A DNA stretch of 64,000 nucleotides. Origin: Haemophilus seminalis. Its GTDB lineage: Bacteria; Pseudomonadota; Gammaproteobacteria; Enterobacterales; Pasteurellaceae. The stretch spans positions 112,654 through 176,653 of the forward strand of contig NZ_VCED01000005.1 in NCBI RefSeq assembly GCF_006384255.1. Direction: 5' to 3'. Of this stretch, positions 9,073 to 16,717 are shown piece after piece. Every line of letters begins with the position of its first letter. Positions within the stretch are counted from its first letter, which is position 1. Position numbers and translations under genes: made by a program. A model generated the notes under the pieces. The model saw only the letters and a list, made by a program, of their open reading frames with translations, was not told the origin of the DNA and made no database searches.

Positions 9073-9405
9073 AGCCAAGCCACGCGTTAAATGATTTACT
9101 TCGAGTGGCTAAAATGCCTCGCCAAGCTTTTACTATAAAGAGATTAAGCGAAACTATCACGAAGCTAAAGATGCTATTTTATCGCCGTATAAAAAGAACA
9201 AAAACCGAGATGGTTATCGCCCCATGACGCTCAAATTACGCCAAAAGGTAAAGCGGTGCAAAGTATGAGTCGCCGAGGAAATTGCTACGATAATGCGGTG
9301 ATTGAAAGTTTTTTGCGATACTAAAATCAGAGTGTTTTCACTCACGGACTTATCATTCAATTGCTGAATTACAGGCTGAAATTGAAGAATATTTAAGTTA
9401 ACTAA
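9059..9405 (+). pseudogene. Remains of IS3-family orfB
   Basis: Continues in the orfB frame as LKPSHALNDLLRVAKMPR, then is broken by a one-base loss near 9121 and large deletions. A downstream fragment around SRRGNCYDNAV and the QAEIEEYL end can still be recognised by comparison with the intact orfB at 11898-12704. The DDE catalytic core is gone except for the last Glu-containing region. Confidence 0.85.
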
Positions 9406-9448
9406 CCTGTCCAACTTTTTGGGGGGCAGATCGCTTTTTCCGTTAATT

Positions 9449-9476
9449 TTTACTTTATCCAACAGCGCTGTATAAT
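9449..9476 (+). promoter_or_regulatory. Candidate promoter for the Gcr-like membrane protein
   Basis: TATAAT at 9471-9476 with a weak -35-like TTTACT at about 9449-9454. It lies between the IS relic and the start codon at 9516. Only the -10 is convincing. Confidence 0.45.
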
Positions 9477-9515
9477 GTCACGCTTTTGAATATAAACGAT
9501 ATGAGGGGGAAGCTC

Positions 9516-11471
9516 ATGATTAAAATCGATACCTTACCGCAATTTTTGCGTAACAAAGTGGCGGAAAACGATGCCTTTGGTCTCGTGGAGGGCTTGTGCC
9601 AATTATTACGTAGCAGCCCCACAGAAAAAATTTCTCCGACCTTGCATTTGTTTAAGTTTATCTTAAAGAAAGATAAAGAATTAGGATGTTCTGTTTCGAA
9701 ATTATTATGTGGTTGGTTATGTGGTTTACGCCTTTATCCCTTGTTTATTAGTAGCGGTATTCTTACACGAGGCGGTTTTGGACAGGAAATGAAAACGCGT
9801 ATTTATGAGCGTTTTAACCCCTCTTTTAAAGATATTAATGATTTACGTGATATTTTTTATTTATTGTTTAGTGATAAAAATGATGCGCGCTGGATTGATG
9901 CCGTCCCATTAAAAACGTGGCGAGGCGTATTTGGCGTTTTAACCCGTTATACAGAACAAAAAGATCGGGAACGTTTAAAAAATCATATTGAAAGTGAAGG
10001 GCTATTTGCCATAGAGATGCTTTCAATTTGGATTGCAGCTGAAGATATGGATCCTGAGCTGATGCGAATGGAACCCTCTCTGTTAAATGCTGATTCACCT
10101 TTTGTTGCTTTACACCATGAGGTGGTTGATTGGGTAGCAGCGCGTCGCCAATCAATAGATTTTGATGATAGCCATTTACAGGTAATGTTTGATCAATGTA
10201 AGGCATTGATTATTGGCTTACAGAAACGTGGGGCAGTAGTGGGGTCTTCCTTAAATACAGCGTATTTATTAGAACGTCTTTCCCAGACTTTAGAACGATT
10301 AGAAACGTTGATGGCAATTTTTGTTTCAAATCGCTATTTACCGCGTCGAATATTGTTATTAACGGGTTGTTTTGCCCGTGCAGCTGCAGAGCGACATAGT
10401 ATTTCCCGATTATGGAAACAAAGCTCAGGATTAATTTCACGTAGCATTACCCAAAATGCGGGCGATCATGGCGAGCATTACATTACGCGAGATAAAAAAG
10501 AGTACTGGGCAATGTTTTATTCTGCGGCTGGTGGTGGTGTATTAATTGCACTGATGGCGCTATTTAAAACCTATTTAGGCAGCATTATTGATGATAAAGT
10601 TTGGAAAGGTCTTGCCGAAGGTTTAAATTACGGCTTCGGTTTTATGGTGATCTTTATGTTGCATTTCACGGTTGCAACCAAACAGCCAGCCATGACAGCT
10701 GCTCGTTTTGCTGAGGCAGTAGAGAAAAATCCACAAGGCAAAACATTAAATATGAAATTAGCCCAGTTATTAGTGGATGTATTTCGTTCCCAAAGCGTGG
10801 CCGTTTTAGGCAATGTAGTAGTTGCTATGGGATTAGCGGCATTAATTGCTTTTGTTTATCAACATCAAACAGGTGAACCATTGATGAATTCAGAGAAAAT
10901 AGCCTATCAATTACACCGTATTGATCCTTTAGATGGTTCTTTATGGTTCGCAGCTATTGCAGGTGTATGGTTATTCTGCTCCGGAATTATTTCTGGCTAT
11001 TTTGATAATCGTAGCAATTATTTGAATATGCGCATGCGTTTAGTACAACATCCGTTATTAAAAAAATTGATGTCTGAGAAGTCTCGCGTTAAATTTGCTA
11101 ATTATATGCATGAGAATTATGGCTCGCTTATTGGTAACTTCTGTTTTGGTATGTTACTTGGGCTTACCGGTTTAGTGGGATATTTAACTCATCTCCCGTT
11201 AGATATTCGTCATGTTGCATTTTCATCAGCGAATTTAGGATATAGTGCAGTCAGTGGACAATTTGCCTATCCATTCTTTTTACAATGCATTGCTTTTGTG
11301 TTGCTGATTGGTTTAGTGAATTTAATGGTCAGTTTTTCATTGACACTTTGGGTCGCACTGCGCTCTTTAAATACGGAAATTGACAGCTGGTGGGCAATTT
11401 GGCATGAAGTTTGTCAAATTGTGAGAAAACGTCCATTAAGCTTATTTCTTCCTGTTCAATTAGATAAATAA
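9516..11471 (+). CDS. Gcr-type 'site-specific recombinase' family membrane protein
   Basis: 651 residues from the ATG at 9516, preceded by a strong GAGGGGGAA (9503-9511); codons at 9486 and 9501 are weaker starts. The N-terminal half (about 1-330) is soluble and helical. From about residue 335 there are six or seven strongly hydrophobic segments (for example GGGVLIALMALFKTYLG, GFMVIFMLHFTVA, GNVVVAMGLAALIAFVY, IGNFCFGMLLGLTGLVGYL, FVLLIGLVNLMVSFSLTLWV). It resembles the family Pfam calls SpecificRecomb, named from Neisseria Gcr. I see no serine- or tyrosine-recombinase motif, so the name is probably misleading and it is better viewed as an inner-membrane protein of unknown role. It is bracketed by two direct copies of an IS element. 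Confidence 0.75.
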   Translation: MIKIDTLPQFLRNKVAENDAFGLVEGLCQLLRSSPTEKISPTLHLFKFILKKDKELGCSVSKLLCGWLCGLRLYPLFISSGILTRGGFGQEMKTRIYERFNPSFKDINDLRDIFYLLFSDKNDARWIDAVPLKTWRGVFGVLTRYTEQKDRERLKNHIESEGLFAIEMLSIWIAAEDMDPELMRMEPSLLNADSPFVALHHEVVDWVAARRQSIDFDDSHLQVMFDQCKALIIGLQKRGAVVGSSLNTAYLLERLSQTLERLETLMAIFVSNRYLPRRILLLTGCFARAAAERHSISRLWKQSSGLISRSITQNAGDHGEHYITRDKKEYWAMFYSAAGGGVLIALMALFKTYLGSIIDDKVWKGLAEGLNYGFGFMVIFMLHFTVATKQPAMTAARFAEAVEKNPQGKTLNMKLAQLLVDVFRSQSVAVLGNVVVAMGLAALIAFVYQHQTGEPLMNSEKIAYQLHRIDPLDGSLWFAAIAGVWLFCSGIISGYFDNRSNYLNMRMRLVQHPLLKKLMSEKSRVKFANYMHENYGSLIGNFCFGMLLGLTGLVGYLTHLPLDIRHVAFSSANLGYSAVSGQFAYPFFLQCIAFVLLIGLVNLMVSFSLTLWVALRSLNTEIDSWWAIWHEVCQIVRKRPLSLFLPVQLDK

Positions 11472-11517
11472 TCGGCTTAAGTGATCTGCACCCCAAAACC
11501 TGGACACCTAATTTGAG

Positions 11518-11901
11518 GTGCAGATTATGTCCTACTCTTATCAATTTCGTTTGAAAATTATCAAACTCGTCACCGAACAGGATTATGGTATCCGTGAAGT
11601 GGCTAAACTTCATAAAATTTCCCATGCTCTCGTTATTTATTGGCTAAAAGCATTTCGGGAAAGAGGGCTTGATGGCGTAAAATCGCCTTATGCAAACCTT
11701 CAAACACCGAAAATAGTGAAGCTAAAGATGAAAAAGAAAGACATTGAAATTCCAGAAACCACAGACTTTTCACCCAAAGCGTTTAAAAAGTTACAACGAG
11801 AGCTCGCCTTATTTAGAGCGGAGATTGCTTACCTAAAAAAGTTGAAGGAGCTCGACCGTCAAAAACAACGACAGAAAAAAGAAAACTCATTGAAAGATTG
11901 A
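11518..11901 (+). CDS. IS3-family transposase OrfA
   Basis: About 124-127 residues (ATG at 11527 reads MSYSYQFRLKIIKLV). Contains the DNA-binding helix-turn-helix (YGIREVAKLHKISHALVIYWLKAF) and a C-terminal coiled-coil. A slippery heptamer A_AAA_AAG sits at 11835-11841 in the correct register, and the -1 frame from there is open into orfB with no stop. A fused OrfAB transposase is therefore expected by programmed -1 frameshifting. Confidence 0.92.
   Translation: MQIMSYSYQFRLKIIKLVTEQDYGIREVAKLHKISHALVIYWLKAFRERGLDGVKSPYANLQTPKIVKLKMKKKDIEIPETTDFSPKAFKKLQRELALFRAEIAYLKKLKELDRQKQRQKKENSLKD
11835..11841 (+). promoter_or_regulatory. Programmed -1 frameshift heptamer (A_AAA_AAG)
   Basis: The heptamer is in phase with orfA (AAA at 11836 is codon 107 counted from 11518). 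Shifting back one base enters the orfB frame, which has no stop between 11841 and the orfB start at 11898. This is the classic IS3-family arrangement. The deleted copy at 8652 has lost it. Confidence 0.8.
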
Positions 11902-12704
11902 AGCCAAACCATGCGTTAAATGATTTACTTCGTGTAGCTAAAATGCCTCGTTCAAGCTTTTACTATAAAGAGATTAAGCGAAATTATCACGAAGCTAAAG
12001 AAGCTATCTTATCGCTGTATAAAAAGAACAGAAAACGAGATGGTTATCGCCCCATGACGTTTAAATTACGCCAAATGGGTTTTAATTTGAATCATAAAAC
12101 GGTGTTAAAGCTGATGAACGAGTTAGGGATTCATTCCATTTTACGCAAGAAAAGATATGGGAAACGTGGAAAAACATCGCATATTGCCCCGAATTTACTG
12201 AATCGTGATTTTACAGCGACGGCACTCAATCAAAAATGGGTAACGGATGTAACGGAATTTCAGGTTGGGCAAGAAAAGCTTTATTTTTCACCGTTAATGG
12301 ACTTGGCTAACCGAGAAATTATTGCCTATAATTTTGCGACACGCCCGAAGTTTTCATTGGTAAAAAAGATGTTAGAACAAGGGCTTAGTAGGATTAAACC
12401 AACAGAATGTCCGATTATTCATAGCGACCGAGGTGTATTGTATGGCTCGGCGGAATGGGTAAAGATGTTGAAGGGTAAAGCGGTGCAAAGTATGAGTCGC
12501 CGAGGAAATTGCTACGATAATGCAGTGATTGAAAGTTTTTTTGCAATATTAAAATCAGAGCGCTTTTACTCTCGAACTTATCATTCAATTGCTGAATTAC
12601 AGGCTGAAATTGAAGAATATTTAGTGTATTACAACCAAAAACGAATTAAACTTGGTTTCAAAGGATTGAGCCCAGTGCAATACCGAGCTCAATATTTAAG
12701 TTAA
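11898..12704 (+). CDS. IS3-family transposase OrfB (DDE integrase domain)
   Basis: 268 residues. N-terminal HTH_21-like part (KRDGYRPMTFKLRQMGFNLNHKTVLKLMNELG) followed by the rve-type DDE core. First Asp in WVTDVTEF, second Asp in IIHSDRGVLYGS, Glu in YDNAVIESFFAILKSE. All three catalytic residues are intact, so the element may still be active. Expressed chiefly as the OrfAB fusion. Confidence 0.93.
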   Translation: MKPNHALNDLLRVAKMPRSSFYYKEIKRNYHEAKEAILSLYKKNRKRDGYRPMTFKLRQMGFNLNHKTVLKLMNELGIHSILRKKRYGKRGKTSHIAPNLLNRDFTATALNQKWVTDVTEFQVGQEKLYFSPLMDLANREIIAYNFATRPKFSLVKKMLEQGLSRIKPTECPIIHSDRGVLYGSAEWVKMLKGKAVQSMSRRGNCYDNAVIESFFAILKSERFYSRTYHSIAELQAEIEEYLVYYNQKRIKLGFKGLSPVQYRAQYLS

Positions 12705-12765
12705 CTAACTGTCCAACTTTTTGGGGGGCAGATCAAAATCACCGCACTTTTTTATTTGCTTTTAA

Positions 12766-13206
12766 CTATGCTGCCCATTTCATTTTATCGCGACGTTTCA
12801 TTTGGTGAATCGTATTGGTTACTGTGCCGACAATAGGTAAATTCGACCAATCTTTTGTATTTATATTTGGTGTAGTGGAATCCAATGACATGAAAAGGTA
12901 ATTGCCGTTATGCGCCATAAATTCATAGACATGAAATTCATTGTTTTCTTCAAGTACAACAAGATCACCTGAATAAAGATCGTCATTTTTTTCGACGACT
13001 AGCATATCTCCACTTTCAATTCCCCAAGCTAACATGTTTGGATTGGTGACATGAATAAAACAGGTCTGCTTTGGACGTTTGATACAATAAAGATTTAAGT
13101 CTAGTTTTTTATTGAATTTAAGGCTGTCATCCATATCATTGAAAAAAGGCAGTGGATTATAAGAAAAATCCATTTCATATTGTGCAGTCAAAGTTTGGTT
13201 GTTCAT
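12766..13206 (-). CDS. S24/UmuD-like protein lacking the catalytic Ser and Lys
   Basis: 146 residues, with AGGAGA just before the ATG. Its fold signature resembles the C-terminal domain of UmuD/LexA (FIHVTNPNMLAWGIESGDMLVVE, then LYSGDLVVLEENNEFHVYEF). In active members the first block reads ..GDSM...GI..GD with a catalytic Ser, and here that Ser aligns with Asn (NPNM). The catalytic Lys of the second block aligns with Tyr (HVYEF). Self-cleavage is therefore unlikely. There is no N-terminal DNA-binding domain. A LexA-type box lies upstream (13277-13292). No umuC partner is adjacent. Possible roles are a regulator or a polymerase accessory protein; this is inference. Confidence 0.72.
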   Translation of the reverse strand: MNNQTLTAQYEMDFSYNPLPFFNDMDDSLKFNKKLDLNLYCIKRPKQTCFIHVTNPNMLAWGIESGDMLVVEKNDDLYSGDLVVLEENNEFHVYEFMAHNGNYLFMSLDSTTPNINTKDWSNLPIVGTVTNTIHQMKRRDKMKWAA

Positions 13207-13276
13207 TCTCTTATCTCCTGTTAAATAATATGGATAAATAACCTTTTACCTTGTTTTTTTGTACAGTTAAATTTTA

Positions 13277-13292
13277 CTGGTGTTTCATACAG
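13277..13292 (-). promoter_or_regulatory. Candidate LexA (SOS) box
   Basis: Read on the minus strand, CTGTATGAAACACCAG fits CTG-N10-CAG exactly, with the left half CTGTAT matching the consensus. It lies about 71 bp upstream of the S24-like gene start, a plausible operator position. Not experimentally supported here. Confidence 0.5.
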
Positions 13293-13493
13293 GGTGTCAA
13301 TAGGTTAAATAAAAAATTTTTTTATAAGTATGTTTTTAAAAAATATCTAATAAATTCAGAAAAAAGTTCACTTATTGGATAAAAAATAACAAAAAATATT
13401 TTCTTTCGATAAGAATTTACGCTATCTTTAATTCCCTTGTAGGTGGATTGGTAACAATCTGAAGTTAAATTTATTAAAAAGAAAGATAAAAGT

Positions 13494-14738
13494 ATGAACA
13501 CATCTCGTTTATTTCGTCTGTTATTCCAGGGCAATTTAGTAAAAAGAATTGCGACTGGTTTAGTTCTAGGGATCATTATTGCGCTTGTTGGACCTGCCCT
13601 CGAAGGTGCTTTAGGTTTTAATATTGCGGAAAAAGTGGGCGTTTTAGGTACCATCTTTGTTAAAGCATTGCGTGCTGTTGCGCCAATTTTGATTTTCTTC
13701 CTTGTTATGGCTGCGCTTGCAAACCGTAAGATTGGTACGAAAAGCAATATGAAAGAAATCATTGTGCTTTACCTTCTCGGTACATTCTTAGCAGCGATTG
13801 TTGCAGTTATTGCGGGTTTCGTATTCCCAACGGAAGTGGTTCTTGCAACGAAAGAAGATGCAAGTTCAGCGCCGCAAGCTGTTGGCCAAGTTTTATTTAC
13901 CCTTATTTTAAATGTGGTAGACAATCCATTAAATGCGATTTTCAAAGCAAACTTTATTGGTGTATTAGCATGGTCTATCGGTTTAGGTTTAGCGTTACGT
14001 CATGCATCTGATGCTACTAAGAACGTATTATCTGATTTTGCAGAAGGTGTATCAAAAATTGTTCACGTCATTATTTCTTTTGCACCATTTGGTGTATTCG
14101 GTTTAGTGGCTGAAACCTTATCTGATAAAGGATTAGTCGCATTAGGCGGTTATGTGCAATTACTTGCAGTATTAATCGGTACAATGTTATTCACTGCTTT
14201 TGTTATTAACCCAGCATTAGTTTATTGGAAAATTCGTCGTAATCCGTACCCATTAGTATGGACTTGTGTACGCGAAAGTGGTGTAACTGCATTCTTCACT
14301 CGTAGTTCTGCGGCAAATATCCCAGTGAATATTGAATTAGCAAAACGTTTAAACCTTGATGAAGAAACTTATTCTGTTTCTATTCCATTGGGTGCGAACA
14401 TCAATATGGCGGGTGCTGCAATCACGATCACAATTTTAACGTTAGCGGCAGTACACACATTAGGTGTGGAAGTATCTTTTGTTAGTGCGATTTTATTAAG
14501 TATCGTGGCTTCTCTTTGTGCTTGCGGTGCATCTGGTGTGGCAGGTGGTTCATTATTATTAATCCCATTAGCATGTAGCTTATTTGGTATTTCTGATGAT
14601 GTCGCTGCACAAATGATCGGTGTTGGTTTCATTATCGGTATTTTACAAGACTCAACTGAAACGGCATTAAACTCATCAACTGACGTATTATTTACTGCGG
14701 CAGTATGTATGGAAGAAGAACGTAAAAACGCAGCATAA
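13494..14738 (+). CDS. sstT: Sodium:serine/threonine symporter SstT
   Basis: 414 residues, normal length. Inner-membrane dicarboxylate/amino acid:cation symporter family protein importing serine and threonine with sodium. Hydrophobic segments run throughout; family blocks include [56 protein letters not shown] and [21 protein letters not shown]. Single-gene unit with its own terminator just after the stop. Confidence 0.96.
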   Translation: MNTSRLFRLLFQGNLVKRIATGLVLGIIIALVGPALEGALGFNIAEKVGVLGTIFVKALRAVAPILIFFLVMAALANRKIGTKSNMKEIIVLYLLGTFLAAIVAVIAGFVFPTEVVLATKEDASSAPQAVGQVLFTLILNVVDNPLNAIFKANFIGVLAWSIGLGLALRHASDATKNVLSDFAEGVSKIVHVIISFAPFGVFGLVAETLSDKGLVALGGYVQLLAVLIGTMLFTAFVINPALVYWKIRRNPYPLVWTCVRESGVTAFFTRSSAANIPVNIELAKRLNLDEETYSVSIPLGANINMAGAAITITILTLAAVHTLGVEVSFVSAILLSIVASLCACGASGVAGGSLLLIPLACSLFGISDDVAAQMIGVGFIIGILQDSTETALNSSTDVLFTAAVCMEEERKNAA

Positions 14739-14756
14739 TGATGATGCAAATAAGAG

Positions 14757-14779
14757 AGCGGGCTATGCCCGCTTTTTTT
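14757..14779 (+). terminator. Terminator of sstT
   Basis: AGCGGGC (14757-14763) / GCCCGCT (14767-14773) with loop TAT and a run of seven T. Confidence 0.92.
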
Positions 14780-14858
14780 ATGTGATTTTATATGCAAAGT
14801 GCGGTCTATTTTGATAGACTTCTGCCACGTTTTATTTCCCTACAAATAGGTAAGAAAA

Positions 14859-15467
14859 ATGAACCACTTAATTATTTTTGCTCACCCTAATTCAGAACGT
14901 AGTTTTGGGCGAGCGATTGCTAATCGTATTGAGCAAATTAGTCAAGAAAATGGTGTAAATGTATTTTTTCGTGATCTTTATGAAATGAATTTCAATCCAA
15001 TTTTATCTCATGAAGAATTGCAGAATGCTAACAAAGGTGTTATTCCAGAAGATATCCAGCAAGAGCATAATTTTATCCTTCAAGCGGATTTAATTACGTT
15101 GGTCTATCCCCTTTGGTGGATGGGATTTCCATCAATTTTGAAAGGCTATTTAGATCGCGTATTAAGTCACGGCTTTGCCTATAAAACGGAAAATGGCGAA
15201 TCAGTGGGATTGCTAAAAAATAAACAAATGCAGCAATTTATTACTATTGGCAGTAATCTTGATAAATATAAAGAATTTGGTGTGGATAAATCGCTTAATC
15301 ATTGTTTAATTAATGGATTGTTTAATTACTGTGGCATTGAAAATGTCGAGTTTGAATTATTCGGTGATATTCATTTAATTGATGATGAGGCGCGTAAAGC
15401 AATGATTGAAGTTGCCGCTCAAAAAACACAAGAAAAATTGACCGCACTTTTAAAGGAAAAAGCGTAA
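14859..15467 (+). CDS. NAD(P)H dehydrogenase (quinone)-type flavodoxin-fold reductase
   Basis: 202 residues, flavodoxin-like fold family (NQO1/MdaB/KefF relatives). N-terminal LIIFAHPNSERSFGRAIANRI binds the FMN/FAD phosphate. LVYPLWWMGFPSILKGYLDRVLSHGFAYK is the diagnostic flavin and quinone-site block. It probably reduces quinones or similar electrophiles by two electrons in the cytosol. The stop overlaps the start of the TorD-like gene, so both are co-translated. The exact substrate is not determinable. Confidence 0.88.
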   Translation: MNHLIIFAHPNSERSFGRAIANRIEQISQENGVNVFFRDLYEMNFNPILSHEELQNANKGVIPEDIQQEHNFILQADLITLVYPLWWMGFPSILKGYLDRVLSHGFAYKTENGESVGLLKNKQMQQFITIGSNLDKYKEFGVDKSLNHCLINGLFNYCGIENVEFELFGDIHLIDDEARKAMIEVAAQKTQEKLTALLKEKA

Positions 15468-16018
15468 TGTCTGAAAAACAAATTAATAATTTTTCATTAA
15501 TTAGTCGATTATTCGGTAATCTTTTTTATCGTTCTCCTACCGATGAAGTACTTGCAGGCGCGTTCACTTGGTTGCAACAAAAAGGTTTGAATCAAGTTTG
15601 GGCATTAGATACTGATAAAGAAAGTGAATTAGCGCTGAATAGCCTACAAGCTAAAATTGATCTCGATTTATTGAACCAAGAGTATCAAAAATTATTTGGT
15701 ACCAATGGTAAAGTTATGATCTCTATTTCAGCTTATGGCATTGATGTTGAAGAATTTATGAATTTTCGCCTTGTACGCAATATGCCAGAAGTGGAAAGTG
15801 CGGATCATTTTGCTTTATTATTGCTTACCGCCTCTTGGCTTGAAGATAATTCGGATTCTTTAGTGGCCCAACAAGAATTGTTTGAAACCTTTTTATTGCC
15901 TTGTGCAGCGAAGTTTTTAACTCAAGTAGAAACTCAAGCAACTTTGCCTTTTTATCGTGCATTAGCCCTTCTTACACGAGAAATATTGGCAGCGATGGCG
16001 GATGAATTAGAAGAGTAG
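15467..16018 (+). CDS. TorD/DmsD-family molybdoenzyme chaperone-like protein
   Basis: 183 residues, all-helical. Shows the family pattern E-Y-x-x-L-F near residue 74 (NQEYQKLFGTNG) and the helix-loop DHFALLLLTASWLEDN. Members bind twin-arginine signal peptides of molybdenum oxidoreductases or act as general redox-enzyme maturation proteins. No molybdoenzyme gene is adjacent, so the client is unknown. It is coupled to the reductase gene before it (TAATG). Confidence 0.78.
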   Translation: MSEKQINNFSLISRLFGNLFYRSPTDEVLAGAFTWLQQKGLNQVWALDTDKESELALNSLQAKIDLDLLNQEYQKLFGTNGKVMISISAYGIDVEEFMNFRLVRNMPEVESADHFALLLLTASWLEDNSDSLVAQQELFETFLLPCAAKFLTQVETQATLPFYRALALLTREILAAMADELEE

Positions 16019-16027
16019 AGCAATATT

Positions 16028-16057
16028 TTGCCTTCCTCAGAGTTTCGAAGAAGGCAA
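16028..16057. terminator. Bidirectional terminator between convergent genes
   Basis: TTGCCTTC (16028-16035) / GAAGGCAA (16050-16057) lies between the TorD-like gene and the convergent nitroreductase gene. Confidence 0.6.
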
Positions 16058-16065
16058 GAAATGTT

Positions 16066-16620
16066 TTATAGATAGCTTACAAAATCTTTTGTCTCGATAA
16101 CACGGTATTCGCGTTCTGCTTTCTCTATGCCCGTGCCAATCATGACTAACGCAATCACTCGATCTTGTTCACGACATCCGAAAGCTTCTCGTAATGCAGT
16201 GCCATTAACCCATTTCCCTGAAATCCATACATTATCAAATCCTTGTGCTTGTGCAGCCAGTTGTAATCCATAAGTTGCACAGCCAGCACTTAACATTTGT
16301 TCCCATCCAGGTACTTTAGCGATAGTTGGATCGACCTTTGCTACGACACCAATCACCATAGGTGCGCGATGTGCTAAATTTTCAGCTTTCTTTAATTTTT
16401 CTTCACCCAAATCAAATTCTACAACGGCAGCTTTAAGTAGCGTTTCTAATTTATTTAAGCTCTCGTTTTCCATTACAATAAAATGATAAGGATGTAATTT
16501 TCCATGATCAGGTGCACGCATTGCTGCTTGAAAAATTTGTTCTAATTGTTCAGCATTGGGCGCTGGTGCGGTTAATTTTTTATTTGATTTTCTTGTGGTT
16601 AAGAGGGTAAGTGCATTCAT
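16066..16620 (-). CDS. YdjA-type NAD(P)H nitroreductase
   Basis: 184 residues from the ATG at 16620; a longer frame starting with TTG at 16638 is less likely because this length matches E. coli YdjA (183). FMN-binding nitroreductase fold: TTRKSNKKL (Arg near the flavin phosphate), AAMRAPDHGKLHPYHFIV, and the C-terminal ALVMIGTG segment. It should use NAD(P)H to reduce nitro compounds or related electrophiles in the cytosol; natural substrate unknown. Confidence 0.9.
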   Translation of the reverse strand: MNALTLLTTRKSNKKLTAPAPNAEQLEQIFQAAMRAPDHGKLHPYHFIVMENESLNKLETLLKAAVVEFDLGEEKLKKAENLAHRAPMVIGVVAKVDPTIAKVPGWEQMLSAGCATYGLQLAAQAQGFDNVWISGKWVNGTALREAFGCREQDRVIALVMIGTGIEKAEREYRVIETKDFVSYL

Positions 16621-16717
16621 TGTATTATTCTCTGTCAATAAAAGTGCGGTAGATTATAGCATAGTTTTTGACAAGGCTTTGTGATACGCTAGCGCAAATT
16701 TTTTAAAGGTAATTCGT

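Larger units (their letters stand above)
8652..9432 (+). mobile_element. Internally deleted copy of the IS3-family element
   Basis: Left end TGATCTGCACCCCAAAA and right end matching the complete copy at 11482-12735, but only 781 bp long. The first 420 bp including orfA are well preserved. orfB has lost a large internal block (sequence jumps at about 9246 to what is position 12474 in the complete copy), a second block near the 3' end between two short AATATTTA repeats (about 9391), and single bases (for example near 9121 and 9316). It cannot make a transposase. Confidence 0.92.
11482..12735 (+). mobile_element. Complete IS3-family (IS150-type) insertion sequence
   Basis: 1,254 bp with imperfect terminal inverted repeats of about 25 bp: left TGATCTGCACCCCAAAA then CCTGGACA, right (reverse complement) TGATCTGCCCCCCAAAA then AGTTGGACA. 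Ends are TG...CA as usual for IS3 elements. It carries orfA and orfB with a canonical frameshift signal. Flanking bases are AAG on the left and AAA on the right, so no clear target duplication is visible. Confidence 0.93.

Noticed and set aside
9516..11471. Composite transposon carrying a cargo gene
   Set aside because: The left IS copy is defective, no target duplications flank the outer ends, and the central gene reads as a native-type membrane protein; direct flanking copies alone do not prove mobility.
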